64,000 bases of DNA from Osmia lignaria lignaria (taxonomy: Eukaryota; Arthropoda; Insecta; Hymenoptera; Megachilidae): positions 1,612,001 through 1,676,000 of the forward strand of contig NW_027478169.1 of NCBI RefSeq assembly GCF_051020975.1, written 5' to 3'. Below the pieces are notes generated by a model, which worked only from the letters and a program-made list of their open reading frames with translations, ran no database searches and had not been told where the DNA came from. A program made the position numbers and the translations under genes. Numbering within the stretch: position 1 is the stretch's first letter; each line of letters opens with the position of its first letter. Positions 13,074 through 24,580 of this stretch are shown here, one piece after another.

Positions 13074-14683
13074 TCAGATGCGTAGTTTTCGAGATATATC
13101 ATGATATTTAAAAGTTCCGAAGCCGCACCAACATAATAGAGATACAGAAACACCGTGGCCCCTTTCTGTGAGATAACTCTGCACTATTGCGAGCTGCAAA
13201 TGCCAGTTCCAGCTTAGCTGTGCAGAAGAAGCACAACAAGAACAAGAGATATCTCGGAATATGTCCGTCAGGCCCCTTCACTTGAGTTACATCTGCAAAT
13301 ATCTCGGAAGCGATGCGAGCTATGGCAAGATGTTAAGAGACCTTTTTTGTAGGAAATTAAGTTTCCTACCATTTATGTTCTATGATATTTTTTGGTCACA
13401 TGCGTAGTTTTCGAGATATATCAAGATATTTAAAAGTTCCGAAGCCGCACCAACGTAATAAAGATACAGAAACACCGTGGATCCTTTCTGTGAGATAACT
13501 CTGCACTATTGCGAGCAGCAAATGCCAGTTCCAGCTTAGCTGTGCAGAAGAAGCACAACAAGAACAAGAAATATCTCGAAATATGTCCATCAGGCCCCTT
13601 CCCTTGAGATAAATCTGCAAATATCTCGGAAACGATGCGAGCTATGGCAAAATATTTAGAGACCTTCTTTGTAGGAAATCAAGTTTCCTACTATTTATGT
13701 TCTATGATATTTTTTGATCAGATGCGTAGTTTTCGAGATATATCAAGATATTTAAAAGTTCGGAAGCCGCACCAACATAATAGAGATACAGAAACACCGT
13801 GGCCCCTTTCTGTGAGATAACTCTGCGCTATTGCGAGCTGCAAATGCCAGTTCCAGCTTAGCTGTGCAGAAGAAGCACAACAAGAACAAGAAATATCTCG
13901 GAATATGTCCGTCAGGCCCCTTCCCTGGAGCTAAATCTGCACATATCTCGGAAGCGAAGCGAGCTATGGCAAAATGTTAAGAGACCTTTTTTGTAGAGAA
14001 TTAAGTTTCCTACTTTTTATGTTCTATGATATTTTTTGATCAGATGCGTAGTTCTCGAGATATATCAAGATATTTAAAAGTTCCGAAGCCGCACCAACAT
14101 AATAGAGATACAGAAACACCGTGGCCCCTTTCTTTGAGATAACTCTGCACTATTGCGAGCTGGAAATGCCACTTCCAGTTTATCTGTGCAGACGAAGAAC
14201 AACAAGAAGAAGAAATATCTCGAAATATGTCCGTCAGGCCCCTTCCCTTGAGATATATCTGCAAATATCTCGGAAACGAAACGAGCTATGGCAAAATCGT
14301 AAGAGACCTTTTTTGTAGAGAATCATGTTTCCTACAATTTATGTTCTATGATATTTTTTGATCAGAAGCGTAGTTTTCGAGATATATCGAGATATTTAAA
14401 AGTTCCGAAGCCGCACCAACATAATAGAGATACAGAAACACCGTGGCCCCTTTCTTTGAGATAACTCTGCACTAGTGCGAGCCGCAAATGCCACTTCCAG
14501 TTTAGCTGTGCAGAAGAAGAACAACAAGAAGAAGAAATATCTCGAAATATGTCCGTCAGGCCCCTTCCCTTGAGAAATATCTGCAAATAGCTCGGAAACA
14601 AAACGAGCTATGGCAAAATCTTAAGAGACCTTTTTTGTAGAGAATTATGTTTCCTACAATTTATGTTCTATGAGATTTTTTGA
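13074..14683 (+). repeat. HOR copy 6, diverged and truncated (m1-m5)
   Basis: The order m1-m5 is kept, but m1 is a full 322 bp with no deletion, and m2 has CAACGTAATAAAG and AACACCGTGG where the other copies have AACAGCGTGG. m3 has TTCGGAAGCC, and m4 ends in GAATCATG. m6 is replaced by the boundary hybrid at 14684. This is the edge copy, and it keeps the undeleted state seen in zone 1 at 1165, so it probably predates the amplification of copies 1-5. Confidence 0.85.
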
Positions 14684-15005
14684 TCAGAAGCGTAGTTTTC
14701 GAGATATATCGAGATATTTAAAAGTTCCGAAGCCGCACCAACATAATAGAGATACAGAAACACCGTGGGCCCTTTCTTTGAGATAACTCTGCACTAGTGC
14801 GAGCCGCAAATGCCACTTCCAGCTTAGCTGTGCAGAAGAAGAACAACAAGAAGAAGAAATATCTCGAAATATGTCCGTCAGACCCCTTCCCTCGAGATAA
14901 ATCTGCAAATATCTCGGAAACGAAGCGAGCTATGGCAAAATGTTAAGAGAACTTTTTTGTAGAGAATTAAGTTTGCTACTTTTTATGTTCTATGATATTT
15001 TTTGA
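14684..15005 (+). repeat. Boundary hybrid monomer ending the hexamer HOR
   Basis: It keeps the ATGAGATT lead-in of m6 but carries ACTAGTGCGAGCCGC (m5 marker), then CAGACCCCTTCCCTCGAG, the mark of zone 1 type b (521, 2131). The next monomers (15006, 15328) are the zone 1 types c and m6. The hexamer block is thus joined at its right edge to the same b-c-m6 series that precedes it on the left. Confidence 0.75.
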
Positions 15006-18000
15006 TCAGATGCGTAGTCCTCGAGATATATCAAGATATTTAAAAGTTCCGAAGCCGCACCAACATAATAGAGATACAGAAACACCGTGGCCCCTTTCTT
15101 TGAGATAACTCTGCACTATTGGGAGCTGCAAATGCCACTTCCAGCTTAGCTGTGAAGAAGAAGAACAACAAGACGAAGAAATATCTCGAAATATGTCCGT
15201 CAGGCCCCTTCCCTTGAGATATATCTGCAAATATCTCGGAAACGAAGCGAGCTATGGCAAAATGTTAAGAGACCTTTTTCGTAGAGAATTATGTTTCCTA
15301 CAATTTATGTTCTATGATATTTTTTGAGCAGAAGCGTAGTTTTCGAGATATATCGAGATATTTAAAAGTTCCGAAGCCGCACCAACATAATAGAGATACA
15401 GAAACACCGTGGCCCCTTTCTTTGAGATAACTCTGCACTATTGCGAGCTGTAAATGCCACGTCCAGCTTAGCTGTGCAGAAGAAGAACAACAAGAAGAAG
15501 AAATATCTCGAAATATGTCCGTCAGGCCCCTTCCTTTGAGCTACATCTGCAAATATCTCGGAAACGATGCGAGCTATGGCAAAATGTTGAGAGACCTTTT
15601 TTGTAGGAAATTAAGTTTCCTACTATCTATGTTCTATGATATTTTTTGATCAGATGCGTAGTTTTCGAGATATATCATGATATTTAAAAGTTCCGAAGCC
15701 GCACCAACATAATAGAGATACAGAAACACCGTGGCCCCTTTCTGTGAGATAACTCTGCGCTATTGCGAGCTGCAAATGCCAGTTCCAGCTTAGCTGTGCA
15801 GAAGAAGCACAACAAGAACAAGAAATATCTCGGAATATGTCCGTCAGGCCCCTTCCCTGGAGCTAAATCTGCAAATATCCCGCAAACGATGCGAGCTATG
15901 GCAAAATGTTAAGAGACCTTTTTTGTAGAGAATTAAGTTTCCTACTTTTTATGATCTATGATATTTTTTGATCAGATGCGTAGTTCTCGAGATATATCAA
16001 GATATGTAAAAGTTCCGATGACGCACCAACATAATAGAGATACAGAAACACCGTGGCCCCTTTCTGAGAGATAACTCTGCACTATTGCGAGCAGCAAATG
16101 CCAGTTCCAGCTTAGCTGTGCAGAAGAAGCACAACAAGAACAAGAAATATCTCGGAATATGTCCGTCAAGCCCCTTCCCTTGAGATATATCTGCAAATAT
16201 CTCGGAAACGATGCGAGCTATGGCAAAATGTTGAGACACCTCTTTTGTAGAGAATTAAGTTTCCTACTTTTTATGTTCTATGATATTTTTTGATCAGATG
16301 CGTAGTTCTCGAGATATATCAAGATATTTAAAAGTTCCGAAGCCGCACCAACATAATAGAGATACAGCAACACCGTGGCCCCTTTCTTTGAGATAACTCT
16401 GCACTATTGCGAGCTGCAAATGCCACTTCCAGCTTAGCTGTGCTGAAGAGGAACAACAAGAAGAAGAAATATCTCGAAATATGTCCGTCAGGCCCCTTCC
16501 TTTGAGCTAAATCTGCAAATATCTCGGAAACGATGCGAGCTATGGCAAAAGGTTGAGAGACCTTTTTTGTAGGAAATTAAGTTTCCTACTATTTATGTTC
16601 TATGATATTTTTTGATCAGATGCGTAGTTTTCGAGATATATCATGATATTTAAAAGTTCCGAAGCCGCACCAACATAATAGAGATACAGAAACACCGTGG
16701 CCCCTTTCTGTGAGATAACTCTGCACTATTGCGAGCTGCAAATGCCAGTTCCAGCTTAGCTGTGCAGAAGAAGCACAACAAGAACAAGAGATATCGCGGA
16801 ATATGTCGGTCAGGCCCCTTCACTTGAGTTACATCTGCAAATATCTCGGAAGCGATGCGAGCTATGGCAAGATGTTAAGAGACCTTTTTTGTAGAGAATT
16901 AAGTTTCCTACTTTTTATGATCTATGATATTTTTTGATCAGATGCGTAGTTCTCGAGATATATCAAGATATTTAAAAGTTCCGATGACGCACCAACATAA
17001 TAGAGATACAGAAACACCGTGGCCCCTTTCTGAGAGATAACTCTGCACTATTGCGAGCTGCAAATGCCACTTCCAGCTTAGCTGTGCAGAAGAAGAACAA
17101 CAAGACGAAGAAATATCTCGAAATATGTCCGTCAGGCCCCTTCCCTTGAGATAAATCTGCACATATCTCGGAAACGAAGCGAGCTATGGCAAAATGTTAA
17201 GAGACGTTTTTTGTAGAGAATGAAGTTTCCTACTTTTTATGTTCTATGATATTTTTTGATCAGATGCGTAGTTCTCGAGATATATCAAGATATTTAAAAG
17301 TTCCGAAGCCGCACCAACATAATAGAGATACAGAAACACCGTGGCCCCTTTCTTTGAGATAACTCTGCACTATTGCGAGCTGGAAATGCCACTTCCAGTT
17401 TAGCTGTGCAGAAGAAGAACAACAAGAAGAAGAAATATCTCGAAATATGTCCGTCAGGCCCCTTCCCTTGAGATATATCTGCAAATATCTCGGAAACGAA
17501 ACGAGCTATGGCAAAACCGTAAGAGACCTTTTTTGTAGAGAATTATGTTTCCTACAATTTATGTTCTATGATATTTTTTGATCAGAAGCGTAGTTTTCGA
17601 GATATATCGAGATATTTAAAAGTTCCGAAGCCGCACCAACATAATAGAGATACAGAAACACCGTGGCCCCTTTCTTTGAGATAACTCTGCACTAGTGCGA
17701 GCCGCCAATGCCACTTCCAGTTTAGCTGCGCAGAAGAAGAACAACAAGAAGAAGAAATATCTCGAAATATGTCCGTCAGGCCCCTTCCCTTGAGATATAT
17801 CTGCAAATATCTCGGAAACGAAACGAGCTATGGCAAAATGTTAAGAGACCTTTCTTGTAGAGAATGAAGTTTCCTACTTTTTATGTTCTATGATATTTTT
17901 TGATCAGATGCGTAGTTCTCGAGATATATCAAGATATTTAAAAGTTCCGAAGCCGCACCAACATAATAGAGATACAGAAACACCGTGGCCCCTTTCTTTG

Positions 18001-19513
18001 AGATAACTCTGCACTATTGGGAGCTGCAAATGCCACTTCCAGCTTAGCTGTGCAGAAGAAGAACAACAAGACGAAGAAATATCTCGAAATATGTCCGTCA
18101 GGCCCCTTCCCTTGAGATAAATCTGCACATATCTCGGAAACGAAGCGAGCTATGGCAAAATGTTAAGAGAGCTTTTTTGTAGAGAATTAAGTTTCCTACT
18201 TTTTATGTTCTATGATATTTTTTGATCAGATGCGTAGTTCTCGAGACGTATCACGATATTTAAAAGTTCCGAAGCCGCACCAACATAATAGAGATACAGA
18301 AACACCGTGGCCCCTTTCTTTGAGATAACTCTGCACTATTGCGAGCTGCAAATGCCACTTCCAGCTTAGCTATGCAGAAGAAGAACAACAAGAAGAAGAA
18401 ATATCTCGAAATATGTCCGTCAGGCCCCTTCCCTGGAGCTAAATCTGCAAATATCCCGCAAACGATGCGAGCTATGGCAAAATGTTAAGAGAACTTTTTT
18501 GTAGAGAATTAAGTTTCCTACTTTTTATGTTCTATGATATTTTTTGATCAGATGCGTAGTTCTCGAGATATATCAAGATATTTAAAAGTTCCGAAGCCGC
18601 ACCAACATAATAGAGATACAGCAACACCGTGGCCCCTTTCTTTGAGATAACTCTGCACTATTGCGAGCTGCAAATGCCACTTCCAGCTTAGCTGTGCTGA
18701 AGAGGAACAACAAGACGAAGAAATATCTCGAAATATGTCCGTCAGACCCCTTCCCTTGAGATAAATCTGCAAATATCTCGGAAACGAAGCGAGCTATGGC
18801 AAAATGTTAAGAGACCTTTTTTGTAGAGAACTATGTTTCCTACAATTTACGTTCTATGATATTTTTTGATCAGAAGCGTAGTTTTCGAGATATATTGAGA
18901 TATTTAAAAGTTCCGAAGCCGCACCAACATAATAGAGGTACAGAAACACCGTGGCCTCTTTCTTTGAGATAACTCTGCACTGTTGCGAGCTGCAAATGCC
19001 ACTTCCAGCTTAGCTGTGCAGAAGAAGAACAACAAGAAGAAGAAATATCTCGAAATATGTCCGTCAGGCCCCTTCCCTTGAGATATATCTGCAAATATCT
19101 CGGAAACGAAGCGAGCTATGGCAAAATGTTAAGAGACCTTTTTTGTAGAGAATTATGTTTCCTACAATTTATGTTGTATGATATTTTTTGATCAGAAGCG
19201 TAGTTTTCGAGATATATCGAGATATTTAAAAGTTCCGAAGCCGCACCAACATAATAGAGATACAGAAACACCGTGGCCCCTTTCTTTGAGATAACTCTGC
19301 ACTAGTGCGAGCCGCAAATGCCACTTCCAGCTTAGCTGTGCAGAAGAAGAACAACAAGAAGAAGAAATATCTCGAAATATGTCCGTCAGGCCCCTTTCCT
19401 TGAGATATATCTGCAAATATATCGGAAATGAAGCGAGCTATGGCAAAATGTTAAGAGACCTTTTTTGTAGAGAATTATGTTTCCTACAATTTATGTTCTA
19501 TGATATTTTTTGA

Positions 19514-20157
19514 TCAGAAGCGTAGTTTTCGAGATATATCGAGATATTTAAAAGTTCCGAAGCCGCACCAACATAATAGAGATACAGAAACACCGTGGCC
19601 CCTTTCTTTGAGATAACTCTGCACTATTGCGAGCTGCAAATGCCACTTCCAGCTTAGCTGTGCAGAAGAAGAACAACAAGAAGAAGAAATATCTCGAAAT
19701 ATATCCGTCAGGCCCCTTCCCTTGAGATAAATCTGCACATATCTCGGAAACGAAGCGAGCTATGGCAAAATGTTGAGAGACCTTTTTTGTAGACAATTAT
19801 GTTTCCTACAATTTATGTTCTATGACATTTTTTGATCAGAAGCGTAGTTTTCGAGATATATCGAGATATTTAAAAGTTCCGAAGCCGCACCAACATAATA
19901 GAGATACAGAAACACCGTGGCCCCTTTCTTTGAGATAACTCTGCACTATTGCGAGCTGCAAATGCCACTTCCAGCTTAGCTGTGCAGAAGAAGAACAACA
20001 AGAAGAAGAAATATCTCGAAATATATCCGTCAGGCCCCTTCCCTTGAGATAAATCTGCACATATCTCGGAAACGAAGCGAGCTATGGCAAAATGTTGAGA
20101 GGCCTTTTTTGTAGAGAATGAAGTTTCCTACTTTTTATGTTCTATGATATTTTTTGA
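19514..20157 (+). repeat. Adjacent near-identical monomer pair
   Basis: The monomers at 19514 and 19836 are nearly the same. Both carry GAAGCGTAGTTTTCGAG, ATATATCCGTCAGG and the tail GCACATATCTCGG. The ATATATCC variant also occurs in the C-type monomers further right (20802, 21768). The pair looks like a recent single-monomer tandem duplication. Confidence 0.7.
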
Positions 20158-21123
20158 TCAGATGCGTAGTTCTCGAGATATATCAAGATATTTAAAAGTT
20201 CCGAAGCCGCACCAACATAATAGAGATACAGAAACACCGTGGCCCCTTTCTTTGAGATAACTCTGCACTATTGCGAGCTGCAAATGCCACTTCCAGCTTA
20301 GCTGTGCAGAAGAAGAACAACAAGAAGAAGAAGTATCTCGAAATATGTCCGTCAGGCCCCTTCCCTTGAGATAAATCTGCAAATATCTCGGAAACGAAGC
20401 GAGCTATGGCAAAATGTTAAGAGACCTTATTTGTAGAGAATTAAGTTTCCTACTTTTTATGTTGTATGATATTTTTTGATCAGATGCGTAGTTCTCGAGA
20501 TATATCAAGATATTTAAAAGTTCCGAAGCCGCACCAACATAATAGAGATACAGAAACACCGTGGCCCCTTTCTTTGAGATAACTCTGCAGTATTGCGAGC
20601 TGCAGATGCCACTTCCAGCTTAGCTGTGCAGAAGAAGAACAACAAGAAGAAGATATAACTCGAAATATGTCCGTCAGGCCCCTTTCCTTGAGATATATCT
20701 GCAAATATATCGGAAACGAAGCGAGCTATGGCAAAATGTTAAGAGACCTTTTTTGTAGAGAATTATGTTTCCTACAATTTATGTACTATGATATTTTTTG
20801 ATCAGAAGCGTAGTTTTCGAGATATATCGAGATATTTAAAAGTTCCGCAGTCGCACCAACATAATAGAGATACAGAAACACCGTGGCCCCTTTCTTTGAG
20901 ATAACTCTGCACTATTGCGAGCTGCAAATGCCACTTCCAGCTTAGCTGTGCAGAAGAAGAACAACAAGAAGAAGAAATATCTCGAAATATATCCGTCAGG
21001 CCCCTTCCCTTGAGATAAATCTGCACATATCTCGGAAACGAAGCGAGCTATGGCAAAATGTTGAGAGACCTTTTTTGTAGAGAATGAAGTTTCCTACTTT
21101 TTATGTTCTATGATATTTTTTGA
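20158..21123 (+). repeat. Trimer unit A-B-C, first copy (966 bp)
   Basis: Three monomers ending in the GCAGTCGC-marked C type. Compared with the next trimer it has GAAGTATCTCG in the first monomer and AGATATAACTCG in the second. Confidence 0.75.
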
Positions 21124-22089
21124 TCAGATGCGTAGTTCTCGAGATATATCAAGATATTTAAAAGTTCCGAAGCCGCACCAACATAATAGAGATACAGAAA
21201 CACCGTGGCCCCTTTCTTTGAGATAACTCTGCACTATTGCGAGCTGCAAATGCCACTTCCAGCTTAGCTGTGCAGAAGAAGAACAACAAGAAGAAGAAAT
21301 ATCTCGAAATATGTCCGTCAGGCCCCTTCCCTTGAGATAAATCTGCAAATATCTCGGAAACGAAGCGAGCTATGGCAAAATGTTAAGAGACCTTATTTGT
21401 AGAGAATTAAGTTTCCTACTTTTTATGTTCTATGATATTTTTTGATCAGATGCGTAGTTCTCGAGATATATCAAGATATTTAAAAGTTCCGAAGCCGCAC
21501 CAACATAATAGAGATACAGAAACACCGTGGCCCCTTTCTTTGAGATAACTCTGCACTATTGCGAGCTGCAGATGCCACTTCCAGCTTAGCTGTGCAGAAG
21601 AAGAACAACAAGAAGAAGAAATATCTCGAAATATGTCCGTCAGGCCCCTTTCCTTGAGATATATCTGCAAATATATCGGAAACGAAGCGAGCTATGGCAA
21701 AATGTTAAGAGACCTTTTTTGTAGAGAATTATGTTTCCTACAATTTATGTACTATGATATTTTTTGATCAGAAGCGTAGTTTTCGAGATATATCGAGATA
21801 TTTAAAAGTTCCGCAGTCGCACCAACATAATAGAGATACAGAAACACCGTGGCCCCTTTCTTTGAGATGACTCTGCACTATTGCGAGCTGCAAATGCCAC
21901 TTCCAGCTTAGCTGTGCAGAAGAAGAACAACAAGAAGAAGAAATATCTCGAAATATATCCGTCAGGCCCCTTCCCTTGAGATAAATCTGCACATATCTCG
22001 GAAACGAAGCGAGCTATGGCAAAATGTTGAGAGACCTTTTTTGTAGAGAATGAAGTTTCCTACTTTTTATGTTCTATGATATTTTTTGA
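21124..22089 (+). repeat. Trimer unit A-B-C, second copy (966 bp)
   Basis: Matches 20158-21123 at an offset of 966 bp with a few substitutions, including GATGACTCTGC in its C monomer. It is followed by two A-type monomers and an expanded, less regular order. Confidence 0.75.
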
Positions 22090-23377
22090 TCAGATGCGTA
22101 GTTCTCGAGATATATCAAGATATTTAAAAGTTCCGAAGCCGCACCAACATAATAGAGATACAGAAACACCGTGGCCCCTTTCTTTGAGATAACTCTGCAC
22201 TATTGCGAGCTGCAAATGCCACTTCCAGCTTAGCTGTGCAGAAGAAGAACAACAAGAAGAAGAAATATCTCGAAATATATCCGTCAGGCCCCTTCCCTTG
22301 AGATAAATCTGCACATATCTCGGAAACGAAGCGAGCTATGGCAAAATGTTGAGAGACCTTTTTTGTAGAGAATGAAGTTTCCTACTTTTTATGTTCTATG
22401 ATATTTTTTGATCAGATGCGTAGTTCTCGAGATATATCAAGATATTTAAAAGTTCCGAAGCCGCACCAACATAATAGAGATACAGAAACACCGTGGCCCC
22501 TTTCTTTGAGATAACTCTGCACTATTGCGAGCTGCAAATGCGACTTCCAGCTTAGCTGTGCAGAAGAAGAACAACAAGAAGAAGAAAGATCTCGAAATAT
22601 GTCCGTCAGGCCCCTTCCCTTGAGATAAATCTGCAAATATCTCGGAAACGAAGCGAGCTATGGCAAAATGTTAAGAGACCTTATTTGTAGAGAATTAAGT
22701 TTCCTACTTTTTATGTTGTATGATATTTTTTTATCAGATGCGTAGTTCTCGAGATATATCAAGATATTTAAAAGTTCCGAAGCCGCACCAACATAATAGA
22801 GATACAGAAACACCGTGGCCCCATTCTTTGAGATAACTCTGCACTATTGCGAGCTGCAAATGCCACTTCGAGCTTAGCTGTGCAGAAGAAGAACAACAAG
22901 AAGAAGAAATAGCTCGAAATATGTCCGTCAGACCCCTTCCCGTGAGATAAATCTGCAAATATCTCGGAAACGAAGCGAGCTATGGCAAAATGTTGAGAGA
23001 CCTTTTTTGTAGAGAATGAAGTTTCCTACTTTTTATGTTCTATGATATTTTTTGATCAGATGCGTAGTTCTCGAGATATATCAAGATATTTAAAAGTTCC
23101 GAAGCCGCACCAACATAATAGAGATACAGAAACACCGTGGCCCCTTTCTTTGAGATAACTCTGCACTATTGCGAGCTGCAGATGCCACTTCCAGCTTAGC
23201 TGTGCAGAAGAAGAACAACAAGAAGAAGAAATATCTCGAAATATGTCCGTCAGGCCCCTTTCCTTGAGATATATCTGCAAATATATCGGAAACGAAGCGA
23301 GCTATGGCAAAATGTTAAGAGACCTTTTTTGTAGAGAATTATGTTTCCTACAATTTATGTACTATGATATTTTTTGA

Positions 23378-24343
23378 TCAGAAGCGTAGTTTTCGAGATA
23401 TATCGAGATATTTAAAAGTTCCGCAGTCGCACCAACATAATAGAGATACAGAAACACCGTGGCCCCTTTCTTTGAGATAACTCTGCACTATTGCGAGCTG
23501 CAAATGCCACTTCCAGCTTAGCTGTGCAGAAGAAGAACAACAAGAAGAAGAAATATCTCGAAATATGTCCGTCAGGCCCCTTCCCTCGAGATAAATCTGC
23601 AAATATCTCGGAAACGAAGCGAGCTATGGCAAAATGTTAAGATACCTTTTTTGTAGAGAATTAAGTTTCCTACTTTTTATGTTCTATGATATTTTTTGAT
23701 CAGATGCGTACTTCTCGAGATATATCAAGATATTTAAAAGCTCCGAAGCTGCACCAACATAATAGAGGTACAGAAACACCGTGGCCCCTTTCTTTGAGAT
23801 AACTCTGCACTATTGCGAGCTGCAAATGCCACTTCCAGCTTAGCTGTGCAGAAGAAGAACAACAAGAGGAAGAAATATTTCGAAATATGTCCGTCAGGCC
23901 CCTTTCCTTGAGATAAATCTGCAAATATCTCGGAAACGAAGCGAGCTACGGCAAAATGTTAAGAGACCTTTTTTGTAGAAAATTAGGTTTCCTACTTTTT
24001 ATGTTCTATGATATTTTTTGAACAGATGCGTAGTTCTCGAGATATATCAAGATATTTAAAAGTTTCGAAGCTGCACCAACATAATAGAGGTACAGAAACA
24101 CCGTGGCCGCTTTCTTTGAGATAACTCTGCACTATTGCGAGCTGCAAATGCCACTTCGAGCTTAGCTGTGCAGAAGAAGAGCAACAAGAAGAAGAAATAT
24201 CTCGAAATATGTCCGTCAGACCCCTTCCCGTGAGATAAATCTGCAAATATCTCGGAAACGAAGCGAGCTATGGCAAAATGTTCAGAGACCTTTTTTGTAG
24301 AGAATGAAGTTTCCTACTTTTTATGTTCTATGATATTTTTTGA
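23378..24343 (+). repeat. C-P-Q block, first copy
   Basis: A C monomer is followed by P (GCGTACTTCTCGAG, GCTCCGAAGCTGCACC, AACAAGAGGAAG, TTTCGAAATATG) and Q (TTGAACAGATGCG, GTTTCGAAGCTGCACC). The same three-monomer order is at 27886-28851, offset 4508 bp (14 monomers). The Q here differs by GTGGCCGCTTTC and CCCGTGAG. This is the leftmost P-Q pair and may be an outlier of the population that fills zone 5. Confidence 0.8.
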
Positions 24344-24370
24344 TCAGATGCGTAGTTCTCGAGATATATC
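24341..24370. other. TGATCA / CTCGAG / GATATATC palindrome cluster
   Basis: Three perfect palindromes lie within 30 bases: TGATCA (24341-24346), CTCGAG (24358-24363) and GATATATC (24363-24370). TGATCA is the default state across the array; Q monomers change it to TGAACA, m2 to TGGTCA, 54934 and 59120 to TGACCA, and 2775 and 15328 to TGAGCA. CTCGAG is lost in monomers that read TTTTCGAG. The cluster is a variable, haplotype-defining part of the unit. No protein-binding role can be shown from sequence. Confidence 0.6.
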
Positions 24371-24492
24371 AAGATATTTAAAAGTTCCGAAGCCGCACCA
24401 ACATAATAGAGATACAGAAACACCGTGGCCCCTTTCTTTGAGATAACTCTGCACTATTGCGAGCTGCAAATGCCACTTCCAGCTTAGCTGTG

Positions 24493-24519
24493 CAGAAGAA
24501 GAACAACAAGAAGAAGAAA
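24493..24519 (+). repeat. T-free GAA/CAA-rich tract
   Basis: Twenty-seven bases with no T, made of GAA, CAA and AAG triplets. It is a hotspot for type-specific substitutions: GCACAACAAGAACAAG in m1-m3, AACAAGACGAAG in type c and relatives, GAGCAACAAGAAG in most Q monomers, AACAAGAGGAAG in P, and GAACAAGAAGAAG at 57021 and 63461. Length does not vary, so it is not behaving as an unstable microsatellite. Confidence 0.6.
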
Positions 24520-24580
24520 TATCTCGAAATATGTCCGTCAGGCCCCTTCCCTTGAGATAAATCTGCAAATATCTCGGAAA
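24517..24580 (+). repeat. Direct repeats of AAATATCTCGRAA, 50 bp apart
   Basis: AAATATCTCGAAA begins at 24517 and AAATATCTCGGAAA at 24567. A reverse-complement relative, TTCTCGAGATATAT, lies at the start of the unit (24356-24369) and shares ATATCTCGA with them. Each monomer therefore presents two direct and one inverted copy of one core, which could be a repeated binding site or a relic of the monomer's origin. Confidence 0.55.
24554..24575. repeat. Perfect 6-bp inverted repeat with a 10-base loop
   Basis: GAGATA (24554-24559) and TATCTC (24570-24575) are perfect complements around a 10-base spacer. The arrangement is present in most monomers. TATATCGG-tailed and TAGCTCGG-tailed variants weaken one arm, so it is not strictly preserved. 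Confidence 0.5.

Larger units (their letters stand above)
14684..20157 (+). repeat. Zone 3: irregular transition monomers
   Basis: Seventeen monomers without a clean higher-order period. The zone mixes zone 1/2 types with early forms of the types found to the right. At 15650 an m1-like start joins an m3-like tail, and at 16616 the m1 form has GATATCGCGG. The monomers at 15972 and 16938 share CCGATGACGCACC (966 bp apart). Those at 16294 and 18548 share GATACAGCAACACC and GTGCTGAAGAGG (2254 bp, seven monomers, apart). The monomer at 18226 has GACGTATCACG, unique in what I read. Spacing stays at 322 bp throughout. Private substitutions are denser here than in zone 2, as expected for an older, less homogenised stretch. 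Confidence 0.8.

Noticed and set aside
3657..14318. Plus-strand open frames of 61 and 65 codons recurring in zones 1-2 (for example 3657-3842, 4143-4340)
   Set aside because: They recur because the HOR recurs, overlap the minus-strand frames, and have no recognisable domain.
24381..24400. tRNA-like or Pol III B-box (GTTCCGAAGCC, or GTTTCGAAGCT in Q monomers)
   Set aside because: It does not fit the GGTTCGANTCC consensus, and no A box or cloverleaf is present.
24493..24519. GAA/CAA microsatellite expansion
   Set aside because: The tract varies by substitution only. Its length is constant in all monomers read, unlike an unstable microsatellite.
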